The notes beneath the pieces were generated by a model. The model did not search any database. It was not told where the DNA came from and saw only the letters and a list, made by a program, of their open reading frames with translations. Source: DATMER01 sp034667225 (GTDB lineage: Bacteria; Acidobacteriota; Thermoanaerobaculia; Multivoradales; UBA5704). From it: a stretch of 64,000 nucleotides of DNA. The stretch covers positions 62,001 to 126,000 of the forward strand of contig JAXDKG010000060.1 in the NCBI GenBank assembly GCA_034667225.1, given 5' to 3'. Of this stretch, positions 51,430 to 61,571 are shown in pieces (the first letter of the stretch is position 1; each line of letters starts with the position of its first letter). A program made the position numbers and the translations under genes.

Positions 51430-52500
51430 ATGAAGTGGTTCCGGCTCCCGTCCCGGCCCGAAGGCACCCCTGAGGCGTGGAGCCTGGAAGTCCAGATCCA
51501 TCCGGGCAACATCCGGCGCCGGGTGCGCTACCTGTTCCTCTCGCGGCGGCAGGTGACCCTCTGGTCAATCCCGGTGCTCGCCTACATGGCCTTCCTCGCC
51601 CTCGGCCTCTGGTCGGCGCCCGCGGTGATCGGAAGGGTCCTCCATCGCCATGAGTACTCCTCCCTGGTGGCGGAGCGCTCGCAGCAGGGGGAACGGCTGC
51701 AGGATCTGGTGAGCCGCCTAGCGCAGGTGGAGCAACGGACGGACGGCCTGCACCTGCGCATGAACAAGATCCTTCTCGCCTACGGCCTGCCGCCGGCAAT
51801 GGCGCCGCCCCGCCGTTTTCCGTTGCAGGAGGCGCCCGACTCGATCTACTCCGGGACAATCCAGCAGGGCAGCCGTCTCCAGGCGCGCATCGGCCAGCGC
51901 CTGGGCACCGTGGATGCTCACTTGCGCGAGGTGCGGGCCTACGAGCAGGCCAACCAGGAGCAGGTGAGGAGCACGCCGTCGGTCTGCCCCCTGCGCGACG
52001 GCGACTTCGTCCTGACGAGCACCTTCGGCCGGCGGCGCAGCCCCTTCACCAAGGAATTCGAGCTTCACGCCGGGCTCGACCTGGCGGCGCCGCAGGGACT
52101 GCCGATCCGCTCTCCGGCCGACGGCATAGTCGTCTTCGCCGGGGAGTATCAGGTGTCGCGGAGCGTGGGCTGGTGGCGCTTCGGCAAGCTGGTGATCGTG
52201 CGCAACGGCGACCGTTTCGTGACCCTGTTCGGGCACTGCGACGAGGTGCGTGTCCGGGCCGGGCAGAAGATCCGCCAGGGGGATGTGCTGGGCACGGTGG
52301 GCAACACGGGATGGAGCACGAGCCCGCACGTCCATTACGAGGTCCGGCGCCGGACGGAGGATGGCCGGTGGGTGCCGGCCGATCCGCTGATCTACATCCT
52401 GGATCACCGCTGGCCCAACGAGGAGCGCCTGCTGGCCCAGGCGCGGAGCGCGCCCGAGTTGCAAGGTTACGAGCCGCTGCCGGCTGTCGTAGGAAAGTAG
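51430..52500 (+). CDS. Membrane-anchored M23-family murein peptidase
   Basis: 356 aa. A transmembrane anchor at ~35-60 (VTLWSIPVLAYMAFLALGLW) is followed by a coiled coil (VAERSQQGERLQDLVSRLAQ) and an M23/LytM domain at ~195-330. The zinc-site motifs are H-x(3)-D in LHAGLDLAAPQG and H-V-H in SPHVHYEVRR, plus VTLFGHCDEV. It probably cleaves peptidoglycan cross-links or cooperates with an amidase. The bactofilin-like gene begins 5 bp downstream. Such pairs (bactofilin with an M23 peptidase) shape cell morphology in several bacteria. Confidence 0.9.
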   Translation: MKWFRLPSRPEGTPEAWSLEVQIHPGNIRRRVRYLFLSRRQVTLWSIPVLAYMAFLALGLWSAPAVIGRVLHRHEYSSLVAERSQQGERLQDLVSRLAQVEQRTDGLHLRMNKILLAYGLPPAMAPPRRFPLQEAPDSIYSGTIQQGSRLQARIGQRLGTVDAHLREVRAYEQANQEQVRSTPSVCPLRDGDFVLTSTFGRRRSPFTKEFELHAGLDLAAPQGLPIRSPADGIVVFAGEYQVSRSVGWWRFGKLVIVRNGDRFVTLFGHCDEVRVRAGQKIRQGDVLGTVGNTGWSTSPHVHYEVRRRTEDGRWVPADPLIYILDHRWPNEERLLAQARSAPELQGYEPLPAVVGK

Positions 52501-52505
52501 GTTTC

Positions 52506-53300
52506 ATGAGCCGAGCCAACGTGGACGAAGCCGCTCCCACTCTGATCATTCCCCGCGGGACCCGCATCGAGGTGGACCCCGACGGTCTGCTTTCGATCCA
52601 TGCGCCGGGGAACGTCGTGGTCCAGAACTCGGGCAAATACGGCACACTGGAATCGCTCGGCGGCTCCATCCGGATCGACCGCGGGGTCGAGGTGGAGGCG
52701 GCGACCGTGCGTTGCGCGCACACCTGCTACGTGCAGGGTCACCTGACCGCCTGGAAGGTGAACGCGCGCTCGCTGCACCTGGAAGACGGCGCCCGGGCGC
52801 ACGTGGTGTTCCAGGAGACGCAGCGTCTGGAGATCGGCCGGGATGCGCGGCTGGTCGGCAACTTCTCCTCGGAAAAGGAGCTGGTGGGGCTCTTCTCGCG
52901 CTTCGCGAACCAGGTGCGCTCGCTGCCGTTCTTCGAAAGGCGGGGCACGCCGACCAGCCTGCCGAAGAATCTGGACGACACGATCGTCCTGGAGGCCAGG
53001 CCGGCCCCGGAGCCGGTATCGCCCTCGGAGGCGCCTCCTCCGCCAGAGGCTGCTTTCGCCGAGCTGCCCGAGCCGCTGATCTTCGCCATGGTCCTCTTGG
53101 AGCGCGAATCCGAGGCCCGCATCCATCCCGCCGCCTCCCAGCGGGCCCTCGACGGCCTGGTCAAGCTCCTGGAACAGCAGGACCTGGAGACGCTGAGGGC
53201 GACCTACCGCACGCTCTTCGGCCGCATCGCCGAACCGAGACAGGATGTGCAGCGAGCAAGGGATCTGGTCGTCGAGTACTTCACCAACCAGGCTTCCTGA
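52506..53300 (+). CDS. Bactofilin-like protein
   Basis: 264 aa, no signal peptide. Residues ~25-125 show short regular strands with glycine turns (GLLSIHAPGNVVVQNSGKYG, IRIDRGVEVEAATVRCAHTC, YVQGHLTAWKVNARSLHLED, RLEIGRDARLVGNFSSEKEL), as in the right-handed beta-helix of bactofilins, which polymerise without nucleotide. A Pro-rich linker (PAPEPVSPSEAPPPPEAA) and a helical C-terminus follow. Adjacency to an M23 peptidase supports the idea. The match is by pattern and context, not by a diagnostic motif, so another beta-helical scaffold is possible. Confidence 0.55.
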   Translation: MSRANVDEAAPTLIIPRGTRIEVDPDGLLSIHAPGNVVVQNSGKYGTLESLGGSIRIDRGVEVEAATVRCAHTCYVQGHLTAWKVNARSLHLEDGARAHVVFQETQRLEIGRDARLVGNFSSEKELVGLFSRFANQVRSLPFFERRGTPTSLPKNLDDTIVLEARPAPEPVSPSEAPPPPEAAFAELPEPLIFAMVLLERESEARIHPAASQRALDGLVKLLEQQDLETLRATYRTLFGRIAEPRQDVQRARDLVVEYFTNQAS

Positions 53301-53308
53301 TACATAGG

Positions 53309-53539
53309 CGAAGCGGGTTGAGACGCTACGCTCGCGGGTAGAGACGGAAAACCCGCGGCTTCCTCCTTCCACCCCGTGAGCTGCGCGTCCCAACCCAGGA
53401 GTTTTGCGTCTCAACCGGCGGGTTTTGTAACGCAACCCGCGGGTTTTGTGACACAACCCGTGGGTACCGTGTCTCAACCGCCGGGTTCAGGGCTTCAACC
53501 CGCGGGTGTTGTGTATCAAGCCGCGGGTTGGGAGGCGGA
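53309..53539. repeat. 21-bp palindrome array 3 (11 units, core ACCC-GC-GGGT)
   Basis: Eleven units start every 21 bp from 53309 to 53519. The best cores are ACCCGCGGGT (53435, 53498), ACCCGTGGGT (53456), ACCGGCGGGT (53414) and ACCGCCGGGT (53477). Units at 53309-53393 are progressively degenerate, and the last is AGCCGCGGGT. Linkers of 11 bp tend to TTTTGTRACRCA/ACCGTGTCTCA. The array starts 8 bp after the bactofilin-like gene and ends 6 bp before a TATAAT box. Confidence 0.9.
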
Positions 53540-53545
53540 GCCCGC

Positions 53546-53558
53546 TATAATGGCCCCC
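53546..53558 (+). promoter_or_regulatory. Consensus -10 box for a leaderless two-gene operon
   Basis: TATAAT at 53546-53551 is 7 nt from the ATG at 53559, the spacing expected if transcription begins at the A of the start codon. No Shine-Dalgarno precedes the gene. The -35 region would fall in the last unit of palindrome array 3, so the array could influence this promoter. Confidence 0.6.
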
Positions 53559-53801
53559 ATGCAGCCTTCAGATCTGATCGCCTGGGTCGAGTCACGCCGA
53601 GCCGCGGAGGACCGGGAGCGCTCCGAGCTCAGGCAGGCCGGCCCGAATCCCTCCGCAGCCATCGAAAGCGCCCTGGCCCTCGTTGCGCTCGCCGGTCACC
53701 TCCACGGCTGGCCCGTCCCGAAGAGCGAGGTAGACCTTCGGGAGGAGGAACTCGTCCGGCAGCGGTGGGCCAAGGTGCGGTTGGCGTTCGGCAAGCCGTG
53801 A
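53559..53801 (+). CDS. Small partner protein of the nucleotidyltransferase (antitoxin-like)
   Basis: 80 aa, starting MQPSDLIAWVESRRAAEDRE. A highly charged helical protein with a hydrophobic middle (AIESALALVALAGHLHGWPV) and a basic, helical end (LVRQRWAKVRLAFG). The stop overlaps the GTG start of the AbiEii-like nucleotidyltransferase gene (GTGA), so the proteins are made together. I do not recognise a family. Size, charge and coupling fit an antitoxin or regulatory subunit. An ATG nine bases earlier is possible but falls inside the -10 box. Confidence 0.65.
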   Translation: MQPSDLIAWVESRRAAEDRERSELRQAGPNPSAAIESALALVALAGHLHGWPVPKSEVDLREEELVRQRWAKVRLAFGKP

Positions 53802-54382
53802 CCGTCCCCTCCGACCGGGTTCTCCTCGACGCCGTTGCAGCGCTGGCTGGCGCTCTGCGGCAGCTTCGAGCTCCTGGAATGATCATCGGCGGTATGGCAG
53901 TCATTGCTCGCGGGGTTCCTCGCCTGACGGTGGATGTGGATGCCACGATCTGGGGGGCCGACGTCGAGCTTCTGGATCTCTTCGAAATCCTGGCCAAGCA
54001 GGGCATCGTGCCTCGGGTACGGGATGCGTTGGAGTTCGCGCGCGAGCGCCAAGTTCTACTCCTCCGGCATGACCCTACAGGGACTCCGATGGAGGTCAGC
54101 ATCGCATGGCTTCCCTTTGAGAGAGAAGCTCTGGAAAACGCGACTCCGGTGGAGTTCGCAGGAGTCCAGGTTCCTGTCGCATTACCCGAGGATCTGGTGA
54201 TCTACAAGGCGCTAGCTTGGCGAGACCAGGATCGCTCGGACATCGAACGGCTTTTCGTGCTCCACGGAAAAGGCATGGATCTCGAAAAGATACGGGGGCT
54301 CGTCTCCGAGTTTGCCCGAATTCTGGGGGAGCCGCAGCGGGTGGAGGAGTTCGAGGCTTTGCTCCGGCGTGCCCTCAAATAG
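53798..54382 (+). CDS. AbiEii/DUF6036-like nucleotidyltransferase (toxin-like)
   Basis: 194 aa from the GTG that overlaps the upstream stop. The nucleotidyltransferase signature is near the N-terminus: GG at 31-32 (MIIGGMAVIARGVPRLTVDV) and D46-x-D48 as metal ligands, with a later PEDLVIYKALAWRDQDRSDI segment typical of this branch. Such proteins include AbiEii-type toxins that nucleotidylate tRNA or other RNA, and also uncharacterised orphan NTases. Context with a small coupled partner favours a toxin-antitoxin-like or abortive-infection module, but a housekeeping NTase cannot be excluded. Confidence 0.8.
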   Translation: MTVPSDRVLLDAVAALAGALRQLRAPGMIIGGMAVIARGVPRLTVDVDATIWGADVELLDLFEILAKQGIVPRVRDALEFARERQVLLLRHDPTGTPMEVSIAWLPFEREALENATPVEFAGVQVPVALPEDLVIYKALAWRDQDRSDIERLFVLHGKGMDLEKIRGLVSEFARILGEPQRVEEFEALLRRALK

Positions 54383-54401
54383 ATCTTGTAAGCTCGCCCC
54401 C

Positions 54402-55404
54402 ATGCTGGAGCTCGACGGCTCGGAAGGGGAGGGTGGGGGCCAGATCCTCCGCACTTCCCTTGCTCTTTCCATGGTGACCGGCACGCCGGTCCGGATCCGC
54501 AACGTCCGCGCCCGGCGGCCGAAGCCGGGATTGATGCGCCAGCATCTCGTTGCTGTTCAGGCCGCGGCCCGAATCGGCGGAGCCCAGGTCACCGGGGCCG
54601 AGATTGGCTCGTCAACGCTCGCCTTTATCCCAGGCGAGGTGAAGCCGGGCGAGCACGAGCTGTCCGTGGGGAGCGCGGGGAGCACCACGCTCGTGCTGCA
54701 AACCATTCTGCCCGCGCTCTTATGTGCTTCCCAACCCTCGCTTCTGGTGCTGGAAGGGGGCACGCACAATCCCATGGCCCCGCCTTTCGAGTTCCTGGAG
54801 CGCACCTACCTCCCTCTCGTGAACCGCATGGGACCGAGGGTCCACGCGGAGCTCGATCGGGCCGGTTTCTATCCGGCGGGCGGCGGACGGATCGTCGTGA
54901 GCATCGAGCCGGCCGAGCGGCTCACCGGCTTCGAACTGCTGCAGCGCGGGGAGATCCGCCGTCGGCAAGCCACGGCGCTGGTGTCGCGGCTGCCTCGCCA
55001 CATTGGAGAGCGGGAGATCGCCGAGGCGGCCCGGCTGGCAGAGTGGGATTCCCTGGAGGTCCGGGAGGTGGACACTCCCGGTCCAGGCAACGCGGTATTG
55101 CTCTCAGTTGAGAGCGATGCGTTGACCGAGGTCTTCGTCGGGTTTGGCCAGCGGGGCGTGCCCGCCGAGCAGGTGGCGAGCCGGGCCGTGCAGGAGATGC
55201 AGCATTACCTGGATGCTGGCGTGCCGGTAGGCGAGCACCTGGCTGATCAGCTTTTGCTGCTCTTCGCGCTCGCCGGCTCTGGTGCCTTTGCCACGCTCCC
55301 GTTGAGCGGGCATGCCATGACTCAGATTGATCTCATCCCGGGATTCCTGGATGTTGCTATCCGGGTTGAGGGCGAGGTCGTCAGGGTGGGGTCCTTGACG
55401 TCCT

Positions 55405-55418
<14 letters not shown>
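54402..55418 (+). CDS. rtcA: RNA 3'-terminal phosphate cyclase
   Basis: 338 aa, the usual length. Diagnostic segments: GSEGEGGGQILRTSLALSM at the N-terminus, RARRPKPGLMRQHL, GSAGSTTLVLQTILPAL, GGTHNPMAPPFEFLERTYLP and GEHLADQLLLLFALAGSG; H304 (SGHAMTQ) fits the nucleotidylated active-site histidine. It converts RNA 3'-phosphate to 2',3'-cyclic phosphate with ATP. There is no RtcB or RtcR nearby. It starts 19 bp after the nucleotidyltransferase gene without a clear Shine-Dalgarno (TAAGCT at 54389 could be a -10 box). Its 3' end overlaps the convergent PilB/GspE gene by 14 bp. Confidence 0.95.
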
Positions 55419-57168
<1,750 letters not shown>

Positions 57169-57240
57169 AGGGTCACCAGTCTAGCCCAAGCCCGGGATCG
57201 GGGTAGACTTCAAGCGGATGCGAGGAAGGAGGCCCGCCTG

Positions 57241-58341
57241 ATGAAGTCCCGAATCATCCTGTGCACCGCGCTGGCTGTCGCCCTGAGCCTCTCCTGCTCT
57301 CCCGCGAGAAGCGAGGAGAAGCTGCCACTCGGAGAGATCCGCCTGCCCCCCGGCTTCGCCATCGAGGTCTACGCCGACAACGTGCCGAACGCCCGCCAGA
57401 TAGCGCTGTCGCCCAACGGCGTCCTCTACGTGGGCTCGCGCAGCGAGGGCAAGGTCTACGCCGTGAAGGACAAGAAGGTCCATACCATCGCCAGCGGCCT
57501 GACCATGCCGAGCGGTCTCGCATTCCACGACGGCTCCCTCTACGTGGCTGCGGTCTCCAGGGTCCTGCGCTACGACGGCATCGACGGCAAGCTGCAGAAT
57601 CCGCCGAAGCCGGTGGTGGTCTCTGACGATTTCCCGACGGAGAAGCACCACGGCTGGAAGTTCATCGCTTTCGGCCCGGACGGCTGGCTCTACGTGCCGG
57701 TCGGGGCACCCTGCAACGTCTGCAACGAGGAGAAGGAGCGCCCGATCTTCGCCACGATCACGCGGATGAAGCCGGACGGCTCCGGCCGGGAGATCTTCGC
57801 CAGCGGCATCCGCAATACGGTCGGCTTCGACTGGCACCCGGAGACCAAGGAGCTCTGGTTCACGGAGAACGGCCGCGACATGATGGGCAACGACCGGCCG
57901 CCGGACGAGTTGAACCATGCTCCGAAGAAGGGGTTCCACTTCGGGTTTCCCTACTGCCACGGCAAGGACATCCCGGACCCCGAATTCAAGGGCAGGCTAT
58001 GCAGCGATCTCACGCCGCCTGCGCGCGAGTTGGACCCGCACGTCGCGGCGATCGGCATGCGCTTCTATACCGGGTCGATGTTCCCGGCCGAGTACCGCAA
58101 CCGCATCCTGTTCGCGGAGCACGGCTCCTGGAACCGCGACACGCCGATCGGCTACCGGGTAATGATGGTGCGGCTGGAGGGCAACAAGGCGGTCTCTTAC
58201 GAGCCGTTCGCCCAGGGCTGGCTGAGGAAGGACGGGAAGGCCTGGGGACGGCCGGCGGACGTGCTCGTGATGCCGGACGGGTCGCTGCTGGTGTCCGACG
58301 ACGAGGCGGGCGTGATCTACCGCATCACGTATAAAGGTTGA
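57241..58341 (+). CDS. Secreted PQQ-type sugar (sorbosone) dehydrogenase-like beta-propeller
   Basis: 366 aa from the ATG that opens a signal sequence (IILCTALAVALSLSCSPARS). Typical sorbosone/glucose dehydrogenase propeller segments: IRLPPGFAIEVYADNVPNAR, ALSPNGVLYVGSRSEGKVYA, HHGWKFIAFGPDGWLYVPVG, FASGIRNTVGFDWHPETKEL, WFTENGRD and GRPADVLVMPDGSLLVSDDE. The R-N pair and the His in KHHGW fit the PQQ pocket of this family. It oxidises an aldose or similar sugar in the periplasm if PQQ is available; no PQQ synthesis genes are here. Its stop overlaps the next start. Confidence 0.88.
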   Translation: MKSRIILCTALAVALSLSCSPARSEEKLPLGEIRLPPGFAIEVYADNVPNARQIALSPNGVLYVGSRSEGKVYAVKDKKVHTIASGLTMPSGLAFHDGSLYVAAVSRVLRYDGIDGKLQNPPKPVVVSDDFPTEKHHGWKFIAFGPDGWLYVPVGAPCNVCNEEKERPIFATITRMKPDGSGREIFASGIRNTVGFDWHPETKELWFTENGRDMMGNDRPPDELNHAPKKGFHFGFPYCHGKDIPDPEFKGRLCSDLTPPARELDPHVAAIGMRFYTGSMFPAEYRNRILFAEHGSWNRDTPIGYRVMMVRLEGNKAVSYEPFAQGWLRKDGKAWGRPADVLVMPDGSLLVSDDEAGVIYRITYKG

Positions 58342-59030
58342 TGCCGAGCCGGGCCGAGCGTCTCCAGCGGTGGCTCTTCCCTCCCGAGGTGGAGCTGCCC
58401 GAGCCGGCCCGGCAGATCCTGAGATCGGTCTATCCGACGCTCGACCTGCGCGGGCTGCGCTTCCACCTCGGCATCCCACATTTCTTCAACCTGTTCGCGA
58501 TCCAGGGGATCACCCTGCCGGGAAGGATCTTTCCGCGCCGCGCCCGGATCTACATCGAGCCCCGCTTCTGGAACCCTGGCTCGGTGGATGGGCTCGGGCT
58601 GCTGCTCCACGAGGCATACCACGCCCTGCAGCTCCAGGAGGCCGGCCCCGGGATCGGCCTCCTACGGCCGTTCCTGGTGCTCTACCTGGCTTGCGCGGCG
58701 GGCAACCGCTTCCGCTACGCGGGCCATCCCATGGAGGACGACGCCTACCGCCTGGCCGGGGACCGGGAGAGCCTGTTCGAGTCCCTTTTTCATGGCAAGG
58801 AGATCTCGCACGAAGGATGCGAGTGCCTCGCCACCCCCGGGTCCGGGCTTCGATTCTGGGAGCGTCTGGCCGCGAGCGCGCCCGGGCGTCTTCCCCGACT
58901 CTTCCGCCTTCCCTGGGCGGCGCTCTGGCTGCTATTTTGGACCTCGGCCGTGGCCGTGCTCGCCCTGGCCAAGGGGCTGGTGGAAGGCGCGGGGGCCTTG
59001 CTCGTGTTGCTGCTGCGGCCCTTCCGGTAG
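58341..59030 (+). CDS. Putative HExxH membrane metallopeptidase-like protein
   Basis: 229 aa, TGATG overlap with the sugar dehydrogenase gene. A zinc-protease-like motif H90-E91-A-Y-H94 lies in LGLLLHEAYHALQLQEAG, and a downstream HPMEDDAYRLAGD could supply a third acidic ligand, recalling DUF4157-type proteins. A hydrophobic segment near ~112 (LLRPFLVLYLACAAG) and one or two helices at the C-terminus (WAALWLLFWTSAVAVLALAK) make it membrane-associated. No family name is certain. It may process the co-translated dehydrogenase or simply share its operon. Confidence 0.65.
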   Translation: MPSRAERLQRWLFPPEVELPEPARQILRSVYPTLDLRGLRFHLGIPHFFNLFAIQGITLPGRIFPRRARIYIEPRFWNPGSVDGLGLLLHEAYHALQLQEAGPGIGLLRPFLVLYLACAAGNRFRYAGHPMEDDAYRLAGDRESLFESLFHGKEISHEGCECLATPGSGLRFWERLAASAPGRLPRLFRLPWAALWLLFWTSAVAVLALAKGLVEGAGALLVLLLRPFR

Positions 59031-59039
59031 GTGCCCTCC

Positions 59040-59909
59040 TCAAACCTCCGCTGTCCGCGTGACCGGAGGCGCGGTGAGGGCGGCGCCGGCGCTGGCGGCG
59101 ATCACCAGCACCACCGCCAGCCACTGCGTGCCCGTCAGGATCTCCGCCAGGAAGATGAGCCCGGTGAGCGCCGCCACCGCCGGCTCCAGACTCATCAGGA
59201 TGCCGAAGGTGCGGGCCGGCAAGGCCTTGAGCGCGATCATCTCCAGCGTGTAGGGCACCGCGCTGGAGAGCAGCGCCACGCCCATGCCCGCCGCCAGCAG
59301 CCGAGGGGTGAGCCGCCCCAGGTCGCCGCTCGCGACGGCCACGGGGAGCACGGTGACCGCGGCGATCGCCATCCCCACCGCCACTGCCGCGCCGCCGGGC
59401 ACCACCCGCGACACGTGGCCGCCCAGCAGGATGTAGGCGGCCCAGCAGGCGCCGGCCGCCAGCGCCAGCGCCACGCCCAGCGGGTCGACCCCGCCGCCGC
59501 TCCAAGGTGCGATCAGCGCGATGCCGGCCGCGGCCAGCACCACCCACACCACGTCCAGCGCGCGCCGCGAGCCAGCCACGGCCACGCCCAGCGGCCCGAT
59601 GAACTCCAGCGTGACGCCCAGGCCCAACGGAATCCGCGCGATGGCCAGGTAGAACACCAGGTTCATCACCCCCAGCACCACGCCGTAGGGGATCACCGCC
59701 CGCCACTGCGCCGCCGTGAAGCGCGCGAGCCGCGGCCGGAACGCCGCCAGCAGCATCAGCGCCGAGAGGATCACGCGCAGACCCACTGTGCCCGTGGCGC
59801 CCAGCACGGGGAACAGGCCCTTGGCGATGGCCGCGCCGCCCTGCACGCTCAGCACCCCGAGCAGCACGGCGGGAATCGGAGGAATCGCCGGGGCTTTCGA
59901 TCTGTCCAT
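59040..59909 (-). CDS. rhtA: EamA-family exporter, RhtA-like
   Basis: 289 aa with ten predicted helices in two EamA halves (AVLLGVLSVQGGAAIAKGLF to IALIAPW, then GVALALAAGACWAAYILLGG to the end). VQGGAAIAK, GVTLEFIGPLGVA and PYTLEMIALKALPARTFGIL are characteristic of the threonine/homoserine exporter RhtA and close relatives. It works by proton exchange in the inner membrane, exporting amino acids or similar metabolites. It lies 9 bp from the convergent neighbour's stop and 12 bp downstream of the VWFA-related gene on the same strand. The precise substrate is uncertain. Confidence 0.85.
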   Translation of the reverse strand: MDRSKAPAIPPIPAVLLGVLSVQGGAAIAKGLFPVLGATGTVGLRVILSALMLLAAFRPRLARFTAAQWRAVIPYGVVLGVMNLVFYLAIARIPLGLGVTLEFIGPLGVAVAGSRRALDVVWVVLAAAGIALIAPWSGGGVDPLGVALALAAGACWAAYILLGGHVSRVVPGGAAVAVGMAIAAVTVLPVAVASGDLGRLTPRLLAAGMGVALLSSAVPYTLEMIALKALPARTFGILMSLEPAVAALTGLIFLAEILTGTQWLAVVLVIAASAGAALTAPPVTRTAEV

Positions 59910-59921
59910 CGAGTTTCGTGG

Positions 59922-61571
59922 TCAGTCGGGCACGTCCGCCTGGGCGGTGGCGATCTTGCCGCTCAGCGGGTCGTAGGTGGCCAGGACGATTTGCCTGGGC
60001 TTGCCCTTGATCGTGACCTTCGTCTCGTACTTCACGTAGCCGCCGGCCTTGGGCTCCTTGTCGGAAGCGAGCTCCAGAGGGAGGGTCTGGATTTCGGAGC
60101 GGTTGCCCTGGTCGTCCGTGGCGACGATGCGCAGCTCCAGCTTCGCCCGGTACTTGCCGTCCACGGGGACCGTTGTGAAGGCGCTCACCGGCAGGGCCAG
60201 CGTAAGAGGGATCTCGGTGTCCCCCTTTCTTCTCTGGACCGCGCCCAGTTTCACCGGCATCGGAAGAGCGTCCGGCAGGTTGCCGAACAGGAGGGCGCTC
60301 TCGAGGGTCATCGAGACCGTGGCCTGCTTGGACAGATCGAGGAAGCTGTTCCGGTACCGGGCCGTCAGGCCGGGACGCAGGATCTCGACGTCGACCTTGT
60401 GCGGCTTGTCGTTGCGCTGCCAGGAGGGGCTGAAGCCGAGCCAGTAGTAGGAGCGGGTGTCGGTCTCGGCCACCTCGAAGACCTTGGCGCGCTGCGTGTT
60501 CATCAGCGGCCGGCCGCCGGTCTCCTTGGACAGGAACGACAGTACGCCCTCGACTTCCTGTTCGCGGTAGCGGCCGCTGCTCCCGCCGAACCCGAAGCTG
60601 GAGGCGCCGGCCGCTTCGCTCTGCACGCCTGGGACGTCCACGGGATAGATGGTGTAGCCGAGGAGGTTGGCGGTCGTGGTGAGCGGCCGGTAGAGCTTCT
60701 CGCCGTCCGGCAGCTCCCGCGACATGCTCGTGTCCGTATCGCCCCGGATGAAGCTCTGGATGGAGAACGGCCAGCCGCCGGAGAGGAGCAGGAGGACTTT
60801 GCGGCCGGGCACGCCGGCGGTGGCCCGCATGGCGCTGACCACCGCGGAGACCTCGGCCTGGACCTGCCGCACCAGGGTGGAGCCGTATGCCTTCTCCTGC
60901 AGGCTGAGGCCGTGGTTCTGGATGCGGGTGTTCAGGCTGGGAGCGCCGTCCTCGAACGGATCTTCTGTCTCCACGGTGAACTGCTCGTTGTTGAGCATCT
61001 CCCGCAGCTCCGTGGCGCGCAACGGACCGCGGACCGGGCGGGCCATGGCGTCGCCGAGCGCCCGCGAGAGGTCCCGGGCCGAGTTGCTCCAGGAGGAGAG
61101 CATCGCCAGACGGCCGCCGTCGAAGGCGACCACGGCCATCCGGTCCTCGGGGCCGAGCCTTGCAAGGTCGTTCCTGAGCGACTCCAGGACCTGGTTGCGG
61201 TGGGTCGACTGGGCGAAGAAGTCGTCGACGAAGACCAGGTACCAGGTCCCGACCGCCTCGCCGGGCCCGACACTCGTCGCGGGTTGCCCCTGGCCGGCGG
61301 CCGGAGCGATGGCCTGTCCGCCGAGGACTTCGGTGAAGAAGTCGACGGGCACCTCCTTGCCGTCCACCCGGAGGCGGAAGTCGCCGGGCTTCAGCCCCCG
61401 CACCCGGTTGCCGTCCTTATCGGTGACGACCACCTCGACGTTGACGACGCGTACGTCGATCACCTCGCCGAACGGCTCGGGTGCCGGCTGGGATGGCTGC
61501 TGAGCGGCGGCGGACAGCGACAGGCCGAGGGTCAGAATGGAGCAAGCAAGAGATTTACAGAGTCGGCTCAT
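59922..61571 (-). CDS. VWFA-related acidobacterial-type secreted protein
   Basis: 549 aa, from the ATG after GGGAGGTGA, with a signal peptide (LACSILTLGLSLSAAA). The N-terminal strand DVRVVNVEVVVTDKDGNRVR plus GLKPGDFRLRVDGKEVPVDF is the signature of the VWFA-related domain first noted in Acidobacteria (TIGR03436). The VWA core follows: WYLVFVDDFFAQSTHRNQVL as the metal-site strand in altered form, ALGDAMAR, and GRKVLLLLSGGWPF. C-terminal ~200 residues are beta-rich. These proteins are numerous in Acidobacteriota, and their role is unknown. The gene is one of the better taxonomic pointers in the window. Confidence 0.9.
   Translation of the reverse strand: MSRLCKSLACSILTLGLSLSAAAQQPSQPAPEPFGEVIDVRVVNVEVVVTDKDGNRVRGLKPGDFRLRVDGKEVPVDFFTEVLGGQAIAPAAGQGQPATSVGPGEAVGTWYLVFVDDFFAQSTHRNQVLESLRNDLARLGPEDRMAVVAFDGGRLAMLSSWSNSARDLSRALGDAMARPVRGPLRATELREMLNNEQFTVETEDPFEDGAPSLNTRIQNHGLSLQEKAYGSTLVRQVQAEVSAVVSAMRATAGVPGRKVLLLLSGGWPFSIQSFIRGDTDTSMSRELPDGEKLYRPLTTTANLLGYTIYPVDVPGVQSEAAGASSFGFGGSSGRYREQEVEGVLSFLSKETGGRPLMNTQRAKVFEVAETDTRSYYWLGFSPSWQRNDKPHKVDVEILRPGLTARYRNSFLDLSKQATVSMTLESALLFGNLPDALPMPVKLGAVQRRKGDTEIPLTLALPVSAFTTVPVDGKYRAKLELRIVATDDQGNRSEIQTLPLELASDKEPKAGGYVKYETKVTIKGKPRQIVLATYDPLSGKIATAQADVPD

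Noticed and set aside
53376..53558. Upstream extension of the 80-aa protein through array 3 (QPAGFVT-type repeats)
   Set aside because: The extension is only translated palindrome array, and a TATAAT box lies between it and the proposed start.
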